Positions 25,277-37,400 of a DNA stretch of 64,000 nucleotides are shown in pieces (the first letter of the stretch is position 1; the number at the start of each line of letters is the position of its first letter). The notes below the pieces were generated by a model. The model searched no databases. It worked only from the letters and a program-made list of their open reading frames with translations, and was not told where the DNA came from. Origin of the DNA: Neofusicoccum parvum (taxonomy: Eukaryota; Ascomycota; Dothideomycetes; Botryosphaeriales; Botryosphaeriaceae); assembly GCA_020912385.1 (NCBI GenBank), contig CP087211.1, positions 1,488,001 to 1,552,000 of the forward strand. The letters are read 5' to 3'. A program made the position numbers and the translations under genes.

Positions 25277-26426
25277 TCAGCGGCGATAGCCACGGTCATT
25301 GCGCCTCATGTTGTCGGAGTACAGACGGCCCTCGCTCCTGCGGTTGTCCCAGCGATCGTCGCGCCTGTAGTTGTCGCGACCAGCGTTGTCTGGGAAGCCG
25401 TACCTGCCGTCCTGGTACTCGGGATCTGCGCGCCTGTTGGTCCTCTCGGGCTCCCTCCTATCCATGTCGTCGTCGTCAAGCTCCATGCCCTCGCGGTCAT
25501 CTACAGTCTTGGACGACTGGAGGCCGGAACGCTGGTTCGGCATGATGGGGCTAGGGCCGCTCTCCTTCATGAAGACGTACAGAAGTCTTCCATCGGCCTG
25601 AGTGTGTTGTGTCAGCAGCGGATCGCTTGTATTTTGAAAGAGTGGGAAGTACTTTGCGGTTGTTGAACATGGCGATGACGTTGTCAGCACCGCTCTTTTC
25701 CACGAACTGCATCTCGGCGATGACAGTCGGATTGGAACTGGTGAGCCTGCAGCCCATCATCTCTCCGCCAACCGGAGTCATGACAGCCTCAATGTCTGCA
25801 GCAGTGGTACCGGGGGCGAAGTTGCTTGCGACGACAGTCCAGCCGGAGGGCTGAGCAGCGCCACGGATGCTGATGCCACTTGCGCCCTTGGAGGAAGCGG
25901 CCTGGTTGTAGGATCCATTGGACTGCTCCGGACGGAGCTCCTGGTAGAGGCGGCTGCCGGTCTCAATGCGGGAGGTAGACTGCGTACGAGGAAGCTTTGC
26001 GACGCGCGATGCGCGGGGGTTGTTCACATGGTGAAGGTCATGGCCCCAGCGCGTATTGTTGATGCTCGGCTTCGGAACGGCGGAGGAGGCGCGCTGTCGC
26101 ACAAAGTCAAGGCGTTAGCATGCAAAGAGACTCGAGGTGATTCGGTACCTCAGCGGACCTTCGTCACGCCCATGCGGCTGGCCAGACTTCCTCCGGCAGC
26201 GGCGCCCTTGCGGGTGTTGTTGTTGGCGGCGGCTTGAGCGCCCGGGGCGCTCTTCCTGCGGCCGGAGCCCAGGATCTCATTCGCAAGGGCCTCTCTCTTC
26301 TGCTGCTCGCGGCCTGCGGGGTGGTGACGATTAGCTGGGTGCAGGTGGTTTAGGAGACGGAAGCGCGCGCGTACCGCGTTGGATGATCTGGTCGAAGGAG
26401 ACGGGCTTGTCCTTGGTGGGAGCCAT
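25277..26426 (-). CDS. YRA1: RNA annealing / mRNA export adaptor of the Yra1 (ALYREF) family
   Basis: A TREX-associated nuclear adaptor that hands mRNA to the Mex67 exporter. Four exons (26375-26426, 26159-26313, 25653-26093, 25277-25597) give 322 aa. It opens MAPTKDKPVSFDQIIQRG, the UAP56-binding type motif, followed by a basic region (GSGRRKS...SLASRMGVTK). One RRM follows, with GWTVVASNFAPGTTAADIEAV and AEMQFVEKSGADNVIAMFNNRKADGRLLYV. The C-terminus is an Arg/Asp-rich box (RREPERTNRR...RDNYRRDDRWDNRRSEG...RGYRR). The second intron (26094-26158) has a weak GTCCGC donor, chosen because it alone keeps the frame into RASSAVPKPSINNTRWGHDLH. A stronger GTACCG 10 nt downstream lies after an in-frame TGA. 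The branch site TGCTAAC is good. The gene converges with TYR1, 290 bp apart. Confidence 0.88.
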
Positions 26427-27180
26427 TGCTGCAGCTGCGGATGCGGCGGAGGACGGGATGCGGGAGGGCGGTAGCTAAGTGAGAGGCAGGCGCAGGAAGG
26501 TGGCGGGCTTGTCGGGGAGGGACCGGCGGAGCAGAAGGCGAGTTGCGGGAGAGGCGACGCGGAGGATGTGACGCTTTTCTGGCGCACGGGCCACTGATCT
26601 CCCCGGCGCCCTGGGCTTCCTGCGCAGAGCCGCAACTCTCCACACCCGTCTCCTCTCACCCGCCTGTCTTTTCCTGTGCATCTCACCTCCGGTCCGGTAC
26701 TCAGCACGCTTGCATAGCGACGACTGACTCGCCAGGGTCCTGGAGGCTCGCTGTATCTCCGCGTTTGACGACCTCGGATTCGGAGTTTGAAGCAGGCTCC
26801 GAAGACTGGAATGCGCCGATGGACTGCAAGTTGAAATCCTCATCATGCCATACTCAGCCAAGCGCCTACTACGTACACTGTAACGAATCCCCAACCGTCC
26901 ACCGTTGCTGCTCCCAGCTACTTGGCTACGTAGCCTCAATCCAGGTGTCGGAAGTTGAATATATCAGTCCCAGGCGGCCACTTCCGAACTCGCAATTATT
27001 CACGATTCTCTGATTCCTTAGCGCTAACCGTCGGCTGCAGAACCTGTCGATTCTCTTCCACGGCGGTGTCCTTCGCCGCGTCTAAAACGTGCGCTTGAAG
27101 TAGAATACACTTAAGTGCAACCTATGAGCCAACGCAACAGAGAATCAGTCTTGTGATAGGCCACCAAGACGTCGAGGTCC
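26427..27180. other. intergenic: YRA1 promoter and cyclase 3' region
   Basis: 754 bp between two leftward genes. GC-rich near YRA1 and AT-richer beyond 26800. No further gene recognised. Confidence 0.6.
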
Positions 27181-28487
27181 TTAGAATATGGCAAGAATGT
27201 TCGGTGGGCTGGCCACTCCTCCGGGCACGTTGCAAACCTTGCTTGTCAGGAAGAACGACCAACGTTTCTCCTTCGCACAGTGCTCCGCCAGCGCTTCGAG
27301 GTCGAATAGCTCCCCAATAGGACAGCCCCAGCCCGCCAGGAGGACTTCGTGTAAGAGGTATTCCTTCTGGCTTGCTACGCTTCCCGTCAGTGGGATCCGG
27401 AAAGGCTGTCAATGGAACTCACGCCAACATTCGAAGGAGGGCTGGTCACCCGCGACCGCGGAGAAGTTTTCCCAGATCCACTGCAGCATTCCTTCACTCT
27501 GCTCGACACCAGTAAAGGTAGGCGGTACTACCTTCGAGAGGGCTGACAGCTCAGACTTGCCCATAGTGTTGTATGCCGCAAGGTATCCTGTTCTCTGTCA
27601 GCCTGCAGATCTCTTTCAGGATACGGAAGGAAGCCAGTACCAGAGCGGATGAGGAGAATGTCTCCAAATTTGATTTCTACCCCCTGGTATTTTGCGCAAG
27701 CGTGGAGCTGTGAAAGTGGTATGGAGCCTGTCTTGAAAGGCTCGTACCCTACATTATGTTCAAGCCGCCAGGTATGCCAGTCCAGGAGGATACCACGGCC
27801 AACGATGCCCTTCTCAGACCATGCTAGTTGAATTAGCTAATCATAAGCCCCGTCAGAGAAAAAAAGATGGCGCACCATGGATGCCATTCACGTTTGTGGC
27901 GTGTTCGCCATGGATATCATCGAGAGTGACACCGTTGTAGAACCTCTGCTCTTTCTGATACGCGAAATGGCGGAGGCCATCCCCTGGAGACACGTCAGAA
28001 ATAATTAACAGCCTGTATTAACACATACATTGACTGCTGCTTTGCGTGTTGAAAGTCCACACGTCATCGTTGACGATACGTGGAGGCTTCTGATACACGT
28101 GTTTGTGGAACACCTGTCGGCCGAAGAAAGGAACATCGCCCTGGGCATCCAAAGGCCAGTCGAGAGAGATTCTGGTATTTCAATCAACATAAGTTCTACC
28201 TTCGAGTGGTCTCTAAAGTGAGATAATAAAGTGAATGGCAAAAGCAGCTGCGAGAAAATAGCCGCTTTTGCTTACCTCGTCCCAGTCTTAATTTCTTTCG
28301 CCGCTTCAAGGACAACGTCTTCTGTCAAACGGTTCAGAAATCCTAGCTCATCATTCTCGCCGTACCTGCATGACATCAGCACAACGCGGACTTGATTCTA
28401 CACCCGGACTGCATACAGGCCCCAGGCGGAGTGATGAGGATCACCCTTTCTCAAAGGTAGATCAAAGAATTTAGGGATTTTCTCCAT
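27181..28487 (-). CDS. cyclase-family protein (kynurenine formamidase-like fold)
   Basis: A member of the putative cyclase family, metal-dependent hydrolases related to arylformamidases. The natural substrate in fungi is generally unknown. Seven small exons (28417-28487, 28276-28365, 28029-28171, 27876-27983, 27641-27823, 27423-27587, 27181-27374) with 45-104 nt introns give 317 aa. It begins MEKIPKFFDLP. Recognisable blocks are GENDELGFLNRLT, EAAKEIKTGTRISLDWPL, NTQSSSQWDGLRHFAYQ, WSEKGIVGRGILLDW, FGDILLIRSG, KEYLLHEVLLAGWGCPIGE and RWSFFLTS...GGVASPPNILAIF. The bacterial HxGTHxD signature is replaced by SSSQWDGLRH, as in other fungal members. Because the gene is split into tiny exons, no single open frame reveals it. 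The exact first ATG is the least certain point. Confidence 0.85.
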
Positions 28488-28873
28488 CACGGCATCAATA
28501 GTGTTGTGGATCGGGGCTGCCCTCGAGAACGAGGAGAGGTTATATCAATGAGGGGCAGAAGCTCAACCCCGACCTGGGGTAGCACCCGATGCCTTCCCCA
28601 CCTCGTCGGCCTCGGTATCCGCCACCGAGATTTTGCCGTGAATACCAATGCAGCAAACACTTCGCGCTCAGGAAATAATTTTTGTTCCAAAGGACTTGAT
28701 GTCATGATTCCTAGTTCTTTGAGCACAATTTCTAGCCAAGGAACAAGTTCTGTCAAAGAATTCGGTTCCTGTCTACTATTATGGCAGCCTGATCCTCTCA
28801 TCACGTGGAGAAGATCCCGCCCCCGCTACTAGTGCGGCTACTTGCATCCACTCATGAATCTTCACAAGAGACT
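28488..28873. other. intergenic upstream of the cyclase gene
   Basis: 386 bp between the cyclase start and the stop of the next leftward ORF. A 105-codon open frame runs through on the minus strand but has no start context or homology I recognise. Confidence 0.5.
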
Positions 28874-29197
28874 CTAGCGGTAACCGCCATAATTTCCACG
28901 AGCTATAGTATCCTGCCATCTGCGGGCTGCCGCGGCCTCCCTCATCTGCCTCGTTCTCGGGACAATCATGGAATCCGCGGCTGAGGAAAACCTACCACCA
29001 CCACCCCAAGACGATGTAGACGGTGCGGTAGAAGCAGTATCTGATGATCCACCATACGTTGATGTGCCCGCGGAAGAGCCGGCCCACGAAGTTGGGGGCC
29101 CGTAATTGTAGGGGTACTCCGCAATGTGGCCGGGCCACAGTGAGCCTCCCTGCATGTAGAGCCGAGAGTAGGAAGAGGACTTAGGATATTGGGACAT
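28874..29197 (-). CDS. small Gly/Ser/Tyr-rich hypothetical protein
   Basis: I do not recognise this protein. The 107-aa open frame begins MSQYPKSSSYSRLYMQ and is rich in Tyr, Gly, Ser and Thr, with a low-complexity centre (SSAGTSTYGGSSDTASTAPSTSSWGGGG). It ends in a basic segment with RTRQMREAAAARRWQD and NYGGYR. There is no signal peptide, membrane segment or Cys. The composition suggests a disordered or RNA-associated small protein, but that is inference only. It lies 387 bp upstream of the cyclase gene on the same strand. A start ATG with A-rich surroundings and a TTAAATAG element about 100 bp upstream support a real gene. It could also be an exon of a longer transcript. Confidence 0.5.
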   Translation of the reverse strand: MSQYPKSSSYSRLYMQGGSLWPGHIAEYPYNYGPPTSWAGSSAGTSTYGGSSDTASTAPSTSSWGGGGRFSSAADSMIVPRTRQMREAAAARRWQDTIARGNYGGYR

Positions 29198-30411
29198 CTA
29201 CAGTGTCACAAATTTGTTGAAAGTGCGAGTGGAGGCGAGGGAAGAGAAGTCCATTCCAGAGTGCGAAAAAATGCTGCGGCTTTAACCCCTCTTAAATAGA
29301 CTTCGGCGTGACGTATCGGTCTTCTCCGTGGGCGAACAACAATTGGATTTTGACGTGGCATTAATGAGACCTATGATGACCTGATGAGATCTCTTTGTAC
29401 GCAATCAGCCGTGGTTTTAGCAACGGCATAGTTGTATGTACATGTAATTTGTTGGCATTTTGTGGCTTCGACGGTTTGTGCAGAGATTCGGCCGTCCATA
29501 CTCTTGATCGATTCCTCCACGAATCTCACAAGCTCTATTACCGAAATGGCTCCTTCGTTGCGAATGATGGTAAAGCATAAGGGGATCAGCGCTTTGTTGC
29601 CTAGCTCACGTGCTACGGTCAACTTGTATGAGACACACTCCCAATCACTGCACTACATCTGTTCCTCAAGTCTCGTCAGACACCTATTTACCCTTCCATG
29701 CCTGCGTTGTTTAGTTTACTATCGGGTGTGCGCTGACGTGGATTTGCGCTAGGCGCCTTCATTGAAATTCGCAACGGTAATCCCTTCTGCACCCGCCATT
29801 GCTGCAACCATCGCCCGCATCAAGCCCTGCCTGTGCCATTGCTGGACTGGATGAGATCAGACATGGTTCCACGCCACCACCACACCTGACACCTCAGCAG
29901 CATCGCCGATCCCACGCCTCCAGGTGGAATTTGAAGCGGCGAATCACGACAGCAAGTATGCGGAGGGAACTTGACGCCGCAATAGCGCATGCATGCACAC
30001 GTCTTTGCTCAAGGCAGAAACTGTTCGCTACGCCTCGCGCGGATGCCTGGAGCTGCAATTCCACAGCAAATCAAACGATCATGGCAGGCGTATCCAGCTC
30101 AGCCTTGCATGCTTATGCATCATCCGATATGTCGACGTCCAAAGATGTATGGTGCAACCGAGGCTCGCGTGCGCTGACTCCGTCGAGCTAAGCCCCGCAG
30201 CCACCGAAGTGTTCGTCAGGCTGAATTCCACGCTTCTGCCACCAAGTCTTTTCCCAAGACTTGCCTCAAATACCTGGATTCAACTCCTGAACTTAGCCCA
30301 CAATCGTCTTTTGTCCCTAAACTTCTTCATCTTTTCATCGCTACTCAAAAGCATACAATGCGGCCATTGCACTTCCATCTGTGCCATTGATTTCGTCTGA
30401 AAGCGTTCGCC
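29198..30411. other. intergenic upstream of the NLR gene
   Basis: 1.2 kb with no recognisable gene. It holds the promoters of the small leftward ORF and the rightward NLR. Short ORFs around 29.8-30.4 kb are on the NLR leader side and have no family features. Confidence 0.55.
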
Positions 30412-33400
30412 ATGGCCGCCGATCCACTCTCAATCTCCGCCAGCATTGCAGGCCTCGTCACGCTCGCCGACGTCGTTTTCATCCGAACGTTCAAGTACGT
30501 CCAGAGCGTGAAGGGTGCAGAGAAGGAAATCTCGTCACTGGCCAATGAACTACAATCTCTGTCTGGTGTGCTCCACAGCCTCCACCTGCGCATTGGACAG
30601 CTTGATAACTACACAAACACCCACAATGCATCCTTCCGGCCCCAGCTCATCGATTCATGCCTACGACTCCTGATCAAGGTCCGAGATAAACTTGAAAAAC
30701 ACAATCCCGGAGCACAAGGACAAGAGATGACAGATTCCTCAATGAGGAGACTGAAATGGCCATTCTCGGTGGCAAACACAAAGGAACTCATCGCGGATAT
30801 CGAGCGCCACAAAGGTACATTAGCCATGGCTTTATCGGCGGACACGATGACGGCTGCTCAAACGTTGCTATCAAAGCAAGAGCAGCTCCAATCCGACATG
30901 GATGAAATCAAGACAGACTTGAAGCGACGAAGGACATTCGAGGACAAGGTCACCGACTTCATGGCCGCGGCTTTGGATGACAAACAGAGAGAGGTCATCC
31001 AATTCTTCGGCAGTGTTAATCCGAGAGAGAGACATCAGACCAGCTTCAGCCTGCGGCATCCCAGGACAGGCCTGTGGCTACTCGAGAGTGACGAATTTCA
31101 GGCCTGGCTCGACGACGAAGGCTCTAAACTTTGGCTGTCAGGGATTCCCGGGGCAGGAAAGACGGTAATTGCTTCTGCCGTCATCGAGAAAGTCATCGAG
31201 CAATGCTCTCTCAGCAATCACGAGAAAGGATTCGCCTACTTCTACTGCGATTACAAAGACGAGCAAAGTCAAGAGCCATCCAAGATTCTGGGATCTCTTG
31301 CAGCCCAGTTGGCTGTGCAGAATGAACAAAGCATGAGAATACTCCACAAGCACTACGAAAGATACCATCTCCCGGGAAAACTTCACTCAAGTTCAGGCAA
31401 GCCATCGTTGGCTACGCTCATCCAGGAGATGAGTGAGAACCACACTGATGTGGCAATCATTGTCGATGCCTTGGATGAATGCGGCAAGAATGTCGCCACT
31501 GTTGCTGAAATGCTGGCAAGCCTCAATGCTGAGCAAGGACGCAACATCAAGACCTTACTCCTCAGCAGAGATGAACATGAGATACGCTGTATTCTTCAAG
31601 ATACCTTTGTCCCTGTTCCTATCGCTGCCCGAAGTAGTGATCTCAGCCTGTATGTTGCTTCTGAGATTGAGACAAGAATGAGCTCTGGGAAGTTGCGCAT
31701 CAGGAACCCTACACTCAAGGCTGAGATTATGGAAAGACTGATCAATGAATCTGACGGAATGTAAGTACTTCCATCTTATCTGCACAGCGCAAGAATGGTG
31801 TGGGAACCGTACATTGATACATGTCTCCTACCTCAACCGTGCTACTGCATTGAGTATTCTGACATGGTCCCGGGATCACAACAGGTTCCGCTGGGTTGCT
31901 TGCCAAATAGACCATCTATGTGAGCTTCCACATGACAAAGCACGCCGAGAAGCATTGAAAAATCTCCCTCCAGACCTCAACTCGACGTACGAACGAATTC
32001 TTAAGCGAGTCAATGAGCGGAGTGATTACTGCCGTACATTGGTCCAGAAAACCCTACAATGGGTTATCTGTGCGAAAGCACCAATCAGGGTGGCGGGACT
32101 TTGTGAGGCCCTCACTATCGAAGACGGAGCAACCACCTTGGATTACGACAGTCTACCTGATGAGGAGGACATTCTCAGATATTGCAGTAGTCTGATCAGA
32201 AGAATTGTCCACGGAGATCACCTGGAGCTTGCACATTTCACTGTTGAAGAATACCTAAGGGGGATCGACCTGCATTCTGCCAGCTCCCTTGCACCTTACC
32301 GGATCGATTCTGCACGAACTCCTCTGGCCCTTTCGAGAGCTTGCTTGACGTATCTAAATATGGAACGATTTGACCAGGACATGCCACCTGATTATGAAGC
32401 CTGGGAACAACGGCAGAAAGAGCACCCTTTCCGCGACCACGCTGTCTTCTACTGGGATGGATACGCCTCAGAACATCTGGAGAATGGCTTCCTGTTTAGC
32501 CTTATTCAGAAATTGTTCCACCCTGGAAAGAGCAAAAGTTTCTTGAATTGGGCATTGGACATGGTCATGCATTGGAAGGATTTCTTCAACAGTGCTTCTT
32601 TTTCCCTCGAAGTGTCATCGCCCCTCCATTATGCCGCAATGCTTCGAATGCGCCGACTCGAAGAATGGCTGTTATCAGAAGGCTGCGAAGTCAATCAAGC
32701 AAGCAAGTATGGTTCGCCATTACAATGTGCAATCTTCGGGCCGCAATCCATGAGCTTAGCATCCAATTCTCTCGAGATGAGCTCCCTTCCAATAGGTCCT
32801 CTGGATGCAAGGGTGCGAGAGACCATTGAGCTCCTGCTTGTAGCAGGCGCTGATGCCACGCTAAAACTTCGGGATGGAGAACGACAGTATCACTCTATTC
32901 TGGCCTGTCTTTTCCATTCTGGTTGCGACTTGGATGAGCATGAAATTGTTCCATGGTTAAAACTTCTATTGGCAGGCGGGGCAATTCTGGATCAAGAGTC
33001 ACTCGAGGCACTATTGAGTGGCTATAATGATCGTAAGGGCCTCACTAATATTCTCGAGACCTTTTCTGAAGACAATATCGAGGACTCTCAGAAGGGCAAA
33101 TTTATTGATGTGCTTAGAAGAGAGCAATGTTCCAACGCTCCACGCTGGTCCTCCCCCACAAGGAAAGCTCATGACCAGACAATGACCGCACAACTCAAAG
33201 ATGAGCTGGCAGCTTCGCTTAGTGTCAACCACATTGGCCCGCAATCACGTGTTTTACCTCCTTGTTCCACATGCGTTTTACTACTTGCCTTGTTACTACA
33301 CCATGAACCTACCCCTGCACAAGTCATTCACCCTAGTTATGCGTATTTCCGTAAATCCGATCATTACACCTATATAGCAAGATTCTGTAGCAACAATAAG

Positions 33401-36400
33401 AAAACCAGCGGTGTCTTACTTTCTCGCGCCGTTCCACACTTAGACTTGCCGCCCAGTTGGATCAGCCGGAAAAAATCTCTCACCTTCTCAGCAACAACGA
33501 ACTGGACATCAACTCGGTCACCGAAGACACCAAAACACCGGCTTTGTATATCGCCGCCTCTTATGATTCTTTGAATGCTCTCAAGTTGCTGCTTGACTTA
33601 GGAGCTGACCCCAACCAAGCAGATGTCGACGGTGAAACTGCTCTGCATGCCTGTGCATCTAGCAGGAACGGTGATGCCGTATCCTTGTTGATTGAGAAAG
33701 GTGCAAGCATTTTCAGCATGGATAACGACGGACGTACTCCTTTGGATGCGGCAGCCTTCGAAAACAATACCGACGTTCTGGAAGTCTCGCTTCTCGCTGT
33801 GGAGACAAGTAAAGGAGAAACATCGCTGAGACAAGCTTTGTGTGCTTCTGCACTTCTCGATGCTGCAAAAGGGGGTTCTGATGATGCGCTTTTACTATTG
33901 ACGGAGCACATGGAAGATCCACATCCCAGGTTTGAAGATGGCACGACTTTGGCACATTATTGTCACACGATATCGCCGGCGACCTTGCGCGTGTTGATCG
34001 ACAGGGGTTTGGATCTGCAGGCCATGACAGCCAGTGGCCAGTCTCCTCTTTCTGTTGCTATATCTGAGCCGATTAACCCAGACACGGAGATCATTTCACT
34101 TTTGGCAACTAGCGCTACGATCAACCTTCCAGACTCGAGGGGATGGACACCTCTTCATCATTTCTTCAGTCGAGCCTTGGAATTTTCGAATGGATTTGGG
34201 ATCCTCACCACCCTCCTGTATCACGGTGCAGACACTACGAATACGGACGCAGATGGGAGATCGCCCGTTGACGTCTTAGTGGACTCAGGAGTGGTTCCTT
34301 CAAATAAAGAGTTGGAAGCTGAAATCTTCCTGCGGACTGTCCTTGGAGACGAATACAACTCTAATGCTATTGCCGAGGACTTTCGTCGAACTAAGGCTTT
34401 GATCTGGGCCATCAAGTCGGGACAATGGGACTGGGCGCAGGCACTCTTGAGGCAAGGAACCAACATCGGCTTGCGTGTTGCCGACGAGAACAAAACATCG
34501 CCTCTGGAAGTCATTTGTCTGTTGGACTGTCCGGAACCAGTCTTTCGATCATTCGTCGAGAGAGCAGATGCATCACTTATTGAAGGAAGAAGCCCAGTAT
34601 CGGATCGAGGCCTTCTACATCTGATCTGCTCACATAAGTCACTGGCGCCAGTCGAGCACCTCAAAATCCTGTTGGACTCAGGAGCTGATGTCAACATGAC
34701 TACACAGTCAGACCAAAAGACTGCCCTGATACTTGCTGTGCAAGGAAACAAAGTCAAACATGCGGAGATCCTTTTGCGGTATGGAGCAGACATCCACAAA
34801 GTCTACTCTAGAGGTTTAAACGCTGTACAAGTGGCAGCATGGTTTGGCAATCTCGAAGTTTTGGTCATTCTCAGGGCCTTCGCAGGGTCTCAGATTGACT
34901 GGGAAACTCGCGTCTATGTGGACCGTAGATGCAACTCATTTAAGAAAAAGTCTCCGAGGTCAACTGTCCTTCACTTGGCATCTGACCAAATTAGAGTGCT
35001 GAAGTACCTTGTGGATGAAAATCTCAACGACGTCAATTGTGTAGATGGGAATGGAGATACTGCACTTCATCTATCCACTTTCCACGGAGAAGAAGATTGT
35101 GTCCGGCTTCTGATACAGAATGGAGCACATGTCAATACCAAGAATATCGAAGGGAAAACTCCGCTACACGTGGCAGCACTCATGGGATATGGAAAACTCG
35201 TCCAGGTTCTGATCTCAAATGGAGCGAACGTTGATGCACTCGATGTTGGAAAGCAATCTCCTCTACATTCGGCATCAATCAGCGGCGAAGAAGGTATTGT
35301 ACGCATGCTGTTGAATCATGGGGCGAACTCTACTCCTGATGACGGAGGTATGACCCCAGAAATACTTGCATTGATTGGACGTCACATATCAACGGCCGAG
35401 CTACTCGGCAGTCAATCGAAAATCCACAAAAGTATGTGTCAATCTAGCCAGCCTACAGCGAGAGAAGAAAAAAAAAACTGACTTGCTACCAGCCACATCG
35501 TCTCACGTTCAATCTCGTCAGAACAAGCTTTCTAAGTCTCTGATATCGGCCATCGAACAGAGAAATGCGTCTCTTGTTAAAGATTTGATTCTTGCAGGAG
35601 CGTATACCGACTCTACACACGATGGCTGCAACGGTTGCACACCTCTCATGATCTCTCTTCATTTGAAGCTCCCCGATATTGCTCAAATACTAGTTGAAAG
35701 TGGATTCTCTACACTTGGCGAAATTTGTTACATGTCTCCTTTTAGAGGCTTCACTCCAGTCCATCTCGCCGCTCGCGATGAACTTCTCCACGAGGTTCTC
35801 TTCACCCTTCTCTCCAAGCATTCTCATAGGGAAGACTACCACACAATGATACCAGTCCATCCTCTACATATCGCGGTCGCAAACTCCAACCATGTGGGAA
35901 TCGAATGTCTCCTCAAGTATTACTCTGGCACTCTGAGTGCGCATATCACTGACGCCAATCCTGCCCTTGAAGAAGACGACTTGAGTAAAGTTGGGACGAG
36001 GATGGTCAAACCAATTCCTAAAAATACGAAGCACTTTAAAGACAATAAGAAGGTATGTGCTGTAGTCAACCTGGAAATCAGGACGGATGACCTCCACCGA
36101 ATCGGGATACTAGTGCCGGGATTAGCGATGGAGCAATTGAAACACAGTCCAGCTACACCTTTGCACCTAGCTGCTAGGATGGGTGACTGCAGGTCGGTGG
36201 CAATTCTTCTCAGCTATGGGGCTAAGGTAAACAGCCTTACGCGTCACAAAGTGACACCTTTGCATCTCGCCGCGCTCTTCGGATCGACAGAGATGGTAAA
36301 ATTGCTTTTGCAGCAAGGTGCAGATGTGAATGCCAGAGACTCTCAGTACCAGACACCAGCCATGGTGGCAGCGCGAGCAGGGCACTTGGAAGTGCTTGAG

Positions 36401-37258
36401 GAACTCTGCGGGAACGACGCCAATCTCTCTTTGCGGGACGAACGCAACAACAATGTGGCTCAAATTTCCGCACTATTTTCATCAAAGAAAGTAAAGGCCT
36501 TCTTTATGGATAAGACACTGATGCCCAGTGCAATGTCATATGCACCACTATGGTGGTCCTGCGGTTCATTCGGTCTGGGCACTGCAAGCTTTTGTTTGAA
36601 TACAGAAATGTTCAGGTTGGATCTGGAAAGCTTCGACGGGATCGGAGGCAATCGGTTGATCACCCGAAGCCGAAATTCATTTCTGAGAATGATGCTGAAG
36701 CGGCTGGCGAAAGACTGCCCGGCTATGGTCTCTATCAGTGGTCGGCAACCGCACGGGGCTGACAGTCCGCTTTGTGTGGCAGCACGCATGGAAAATGTCA
36801 AGGCCATGAAGATCCTTCTCGAGTACGGCTGCGATTTCGAAACCGAAGGAAGCGAAGAAGGCACCCCTCTTATGGTTGCATGTCGAGCGGGCCACTTCCA
36901 GGTGGTGGAATTCCTGGTGCGGGAAAGAGCTCGGATAGCCTACCAGAAAGGCACTGACGTCTTCAACTCCATTGAGGCGGCGGATAGACACCCGGACATC
37001 CAAGAGTGGCTCCTCGTTGGCAGATGGACACGACAGCGCAAGATTGAGCATGCCTGCGGAGACGACGTCAAAGTCAGAGATTGTCGGCCATGGGCTGGGT
37101 TGGTGGAAGTAAAGGTTCCTCTGAAGGGCAGATATGGAAGATTTGGCCAGGAGAGCAGCTGGGAACACATGATTCGTCTGAGACGGCTTCGAAGAGAATT
37201 CGAGGGGAAAGTGGTGCGATGGGGGGATGGAATTCCTGTTCCTTTTGTTACTCTTTGA
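30412..37258 (+). CDS. NOD-like receptor: fungal STAND N-terminal domain, NACHT-type NTPase, winged helix, ankyrin repeats
   Basis: A probable intracellular STAND receptor of the kind linked in fungi to non-self recognition and cell death; its ligand is unknown. My model has four exons (30412-31760, 31885-33342, 33444-35431, 35493-37258) and 2186 aa. Residues 1-200 match the fungal STAND N-terminal helical domain (MAADPLSISASIAGLVTLADV, HSLHLRIGQLD). Walker A is GIPGAGKT at about 244-251, and Walker B is VDALDEC near 351. A winged-helix block starts near 477 (LPPDLNSTYERILKRV...GLCEAL). From about 690 to 2140 there are some twenty ankyrin repeats, e.g. GETALHACASSRNGDAVSLLIEKGA and TPLHLAALFGSTEMVKLLLQQGADVNA. 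The first and third introns are clear. The middle one (33343-33443, GTATTT donor) was chosen because it gives a continuous ALAAQLDQPEKISHLL. If it is wrong, the locus could be two genes or a frameshifted one. A further in-frame intron near 36051 is possible. Confidence 0.78.
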
Positions 37259-37400
37259 AGCAACTATTGGAGTTTTGGTTGGATTGATTGTAAGCTTTCA
37301 TCAGAGCTTGTACCAGGTGTCTCGATGTTTACAAAGAACAAGCCTGATGAGCCTTCGATTTTGTGTCTTTTCGTCATCCATTCCTGCCTGAGGCACAGAT

